DNA of 7,563 nucleotides from Gemmatimonadota bacterium (lineage in GTDB: Bacteria > Gemmatimonadota > Gemmatimonadetes > Longimicrobiales > Gaopeijiaceae), in assembly GCA_026713345.1 (NCBI GenBank), contig JAPOOQ010000203.1, positions 1 to 7,563 of the forward strand, read 5' to 3'. The position numbers and the translations under genes were made by a program. This document shows, one piece after another, positions 6,524 to 7,563 of the stretch; the stretch's first letter is position 1, and every line of letters begins with the position of its first letter. The notes below the pieces were generated by a model, which made no database searches, was not told where the DNA came from, and saw nothing but the letters and a program-made list of their open reading frames with translations.

Positions 6524-6720
6524 GCGCGGCGCTCCGGCACGGTGTCCACTGTTGCGGTCCGCGGGCCGCCCCGCCGAACCCGAGCGCGGACACGCAGTCC
6601 CGATGCTTGCGTCGGGAAGATGGTTTAACTTCCCATTCAGAAAGGAAACACCCGCGCCCGGCGTGCAACAACCCGCGGGCTGGCGAGCCCTCACCGCCCC
6701 CAGACGACGAGAAGAGTCCC
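6524..6720. other. Divergent intergenic region between dehydrogenase operon and TerC gene
   Basis: This 197-nt stretch should hold the promoters for both divergent units. I see no coding gene in it. The AT-rich patch at about 6618-6650 is the likeliest promoter area on either strand, but no -35/-10 pair with good spacing stands out. The recognisable elements of the yybP-ykoY manganese riboswitch, which often precedes TerC genes, were not seen. Confidence 0.5.
6598..6617. repeat. Inverted repeat / 8-bp hairpin with CTTG loop
   Basis: TCCCGATG and CGTCGGGA pair over eight positions (one T-G pair) around a CTTG tetraloop. No T-run follows on either strand, so an intrinsic terminator is unlikely. 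It could be an operator or a 5' UTR structure for either divergent unit. Confidence 0.5.
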
Positions 6721-7467
6721 ATGGAATGGATTTCAAGTCCCGAAGCATGGGTTGCCCTGGCCACCCTCGCGGTCCTCGAGATCGTTCTCGGGATCGACAA
6801 CATCGTGTTCATTTCGATCCTGGCCGACAAGCTGCCCGAACACCAGCAGCCGAAGGCGCGCCGCAACGGCCTCATCCTCGCGATGGCCACGCGGCTGGCT
6901 CTTCTGGGGACAATCAGCGTGATCATGCGGCTCACCACGCCCCTGTTCAGCCTCTTCGGGCACGGTTTCTCCGGGCGCGACCTGATCCTGGTGGTTGGGG
7001 GACTCTTCCTCCTCACCAAGGCGACCCGCGAGATCCACCACCGTCTGGAGGGCGACGACGAGGGCGGGAAGAAAGGCCAGGCGGTAAGCTACGGTGCCGT
7101 CCTCGCGCAGATCGCGGTAATGGACATGGTCTTCTCGCTGGACTCGGTCATCACCGCGGTGGGACTTGCGGAGGACCTGGCCGTCATGGTGATCGCGATT
7201 GTGCTGGCCGTCGTGGTGATGATGGTGGCTGCGGAGTCCGTCTCCCGATTCGTCAACAACCATCCCACGGTCAAGATGCTGGCCCTGAGCTTCCTGCTCC
7301 TGCTGGGCATGACGCTGGTAGCCGACGGACTGGGCCAGCACATCCCCAAGGGCTACATCTACTTCGCCATGGGGTTCTCGATCTTCGTGGAGGGCCTGAA
7401 CCTGCGGGCACGGGCCGGGGAGCCGATCCGGCTGCGGCGGACGCCCAAGCACCCGGCTGACGAGTAG
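6721..7467 (+). CDS. TerC family integral membrane protein (YgdQ/YoaE-like)
   Basis: The 248-residue protein matches the TerC family, close in pattern to E. coli YgdQ. Several family members export manganese, and others are named for tellurite resistance. Hallmarks are the acidic membrane motif LEIVLGIDNIVF (19-30; E20, D26, N27) and its second-half partner FSLDSVITAVG (138-148; D141), which likely form the metal path, plus NHPTVKMLALSF (180-191) and PKGYIYFAMGFS (209-220). About seven membrane segments are visible, with a charged loop around 101-120 and a basic tail after 228. ATG 6721 is chosen because family homology begins there; the ribosome-binding site is poor (GAAGAG, 4 nt away). The open frame extends back to 6607 without family similarity. 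The gene stands alone on the plus strand and converges with a tRNA gene. The transported ion is inferred from the family. Confidence 0.92.
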   Translation: MEWISSPEAWVALATLAVLEIVLGIDNIVFISILADKLPEHQQPKARRNGLILAMATRLALLGTISVIMRLTTPLFSLFGHGFSGRDLILVVGGLFLLTKATREIHHRLEGDDEGGKKGQAVSYGAVLAQIAVMDMVFSLDSVITAVGLAEDLAVMVIAIVLAVVVMMVAAESVSRFVNNHPTVKMLALSFLLLLGMTLVADGLGQHIPKGYIYFAMGFSIFVEGLNLRARAGEPIRLRRTPKHPADE

Positions 7468-7473
7468 TTCAAG

Positions 7474-7547
<74 letters not shown>

Positions 7548-7563
7548 AAGGTGCCGTGAATGA

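Noticed and set aside
5123..6628. A 501-codon plus-strand open frame opposite the dehydrogenase and secreted-protein genes
   Set aside because: Its product is rich in Arg, Pro, Ala and Gly with no domain pattern, as expected from reading the wrong strand of GC-rich genes.
6524..6720. A yybP-ykoY manganese riboswitch upstream of the TerC gene
   Set aside because: Such riboswitches often control TerC genes, but I could not find the conserved paired elements or the recognisable core sequence here. A covariance-model search would settle it.

Overview
The window is a gene-dense, GC-rich segment of a bacterial chromosome. Its features suggest Gemmatimonadota or a similar high-GC environmental phylum: strong GC bias at third codon positions, a GCS2-CBS fusion protein, and a secreted protein with a 'LQGQ'-type signal-peptide end. 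The phylum is an inference from style, not a measurement. No mobile element, CRISPR array, integrase or repeat cluster is visible. No gene-free stretch exceeds 200 bases.

Layout from left to right:
- 2-226 (+) is the C-terminal end of a PLP-dependent class I/II aminotransferase.
- 293-4084 (-) holds three closely spaced genes. In transcription order they are a GCS2-like amidoligase fused to a CBS pair (4084-2171), an AstE/aspartoacylase-family zinc hydrolase (2149-1016) and a YedK/HMCES-type SRAP protein (994-293). Both gaps are about 21 nt, and a plausible promoter and strong ribosome-binding site precede the first gene.
- 4199-6523 (-) holds a second three-gene unit: a Glu/Leu/Phe/Val-type amino-acid dehydrogenase (6523-5471), an uncharacterised secreted protein with internal repeats (5445-4891), and a nitroreductase-fold protein that closely resembles iodotyrosine deiodinase (4894-4199). 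The last two overlap by 4 nt through a TTGA junction.
- 6524-6720 is a divergent intergenic region with one clear hairpin.
- 6721-7467 (+) encodes a TerC/YgdQ-type membrane protein.
- 7474-7547 (-) is tRNA-Arg(CCG), only 6 nt from the convergent TerC stop codon.

Two arrangements stand out. First, an amide-bond-forming enzyme with a probable adenine-nucleotide-sensing CBS module sits directly upstream of a family of zinc amidases, which suggests a make-and-cleave pair acting on an unknown amino-acid conjugate. Second, the deiodinase homologue keeps the Glu/Tyr/Lys lid residues that bind the amino acid part of halotyrosines. It shares an operon with an amino-acid dehydrogenase, so a halogenated-tyrosine salvage or degradation route is a reasonable hypothesis. 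Both are inferences that need homology searches and biochemistry.
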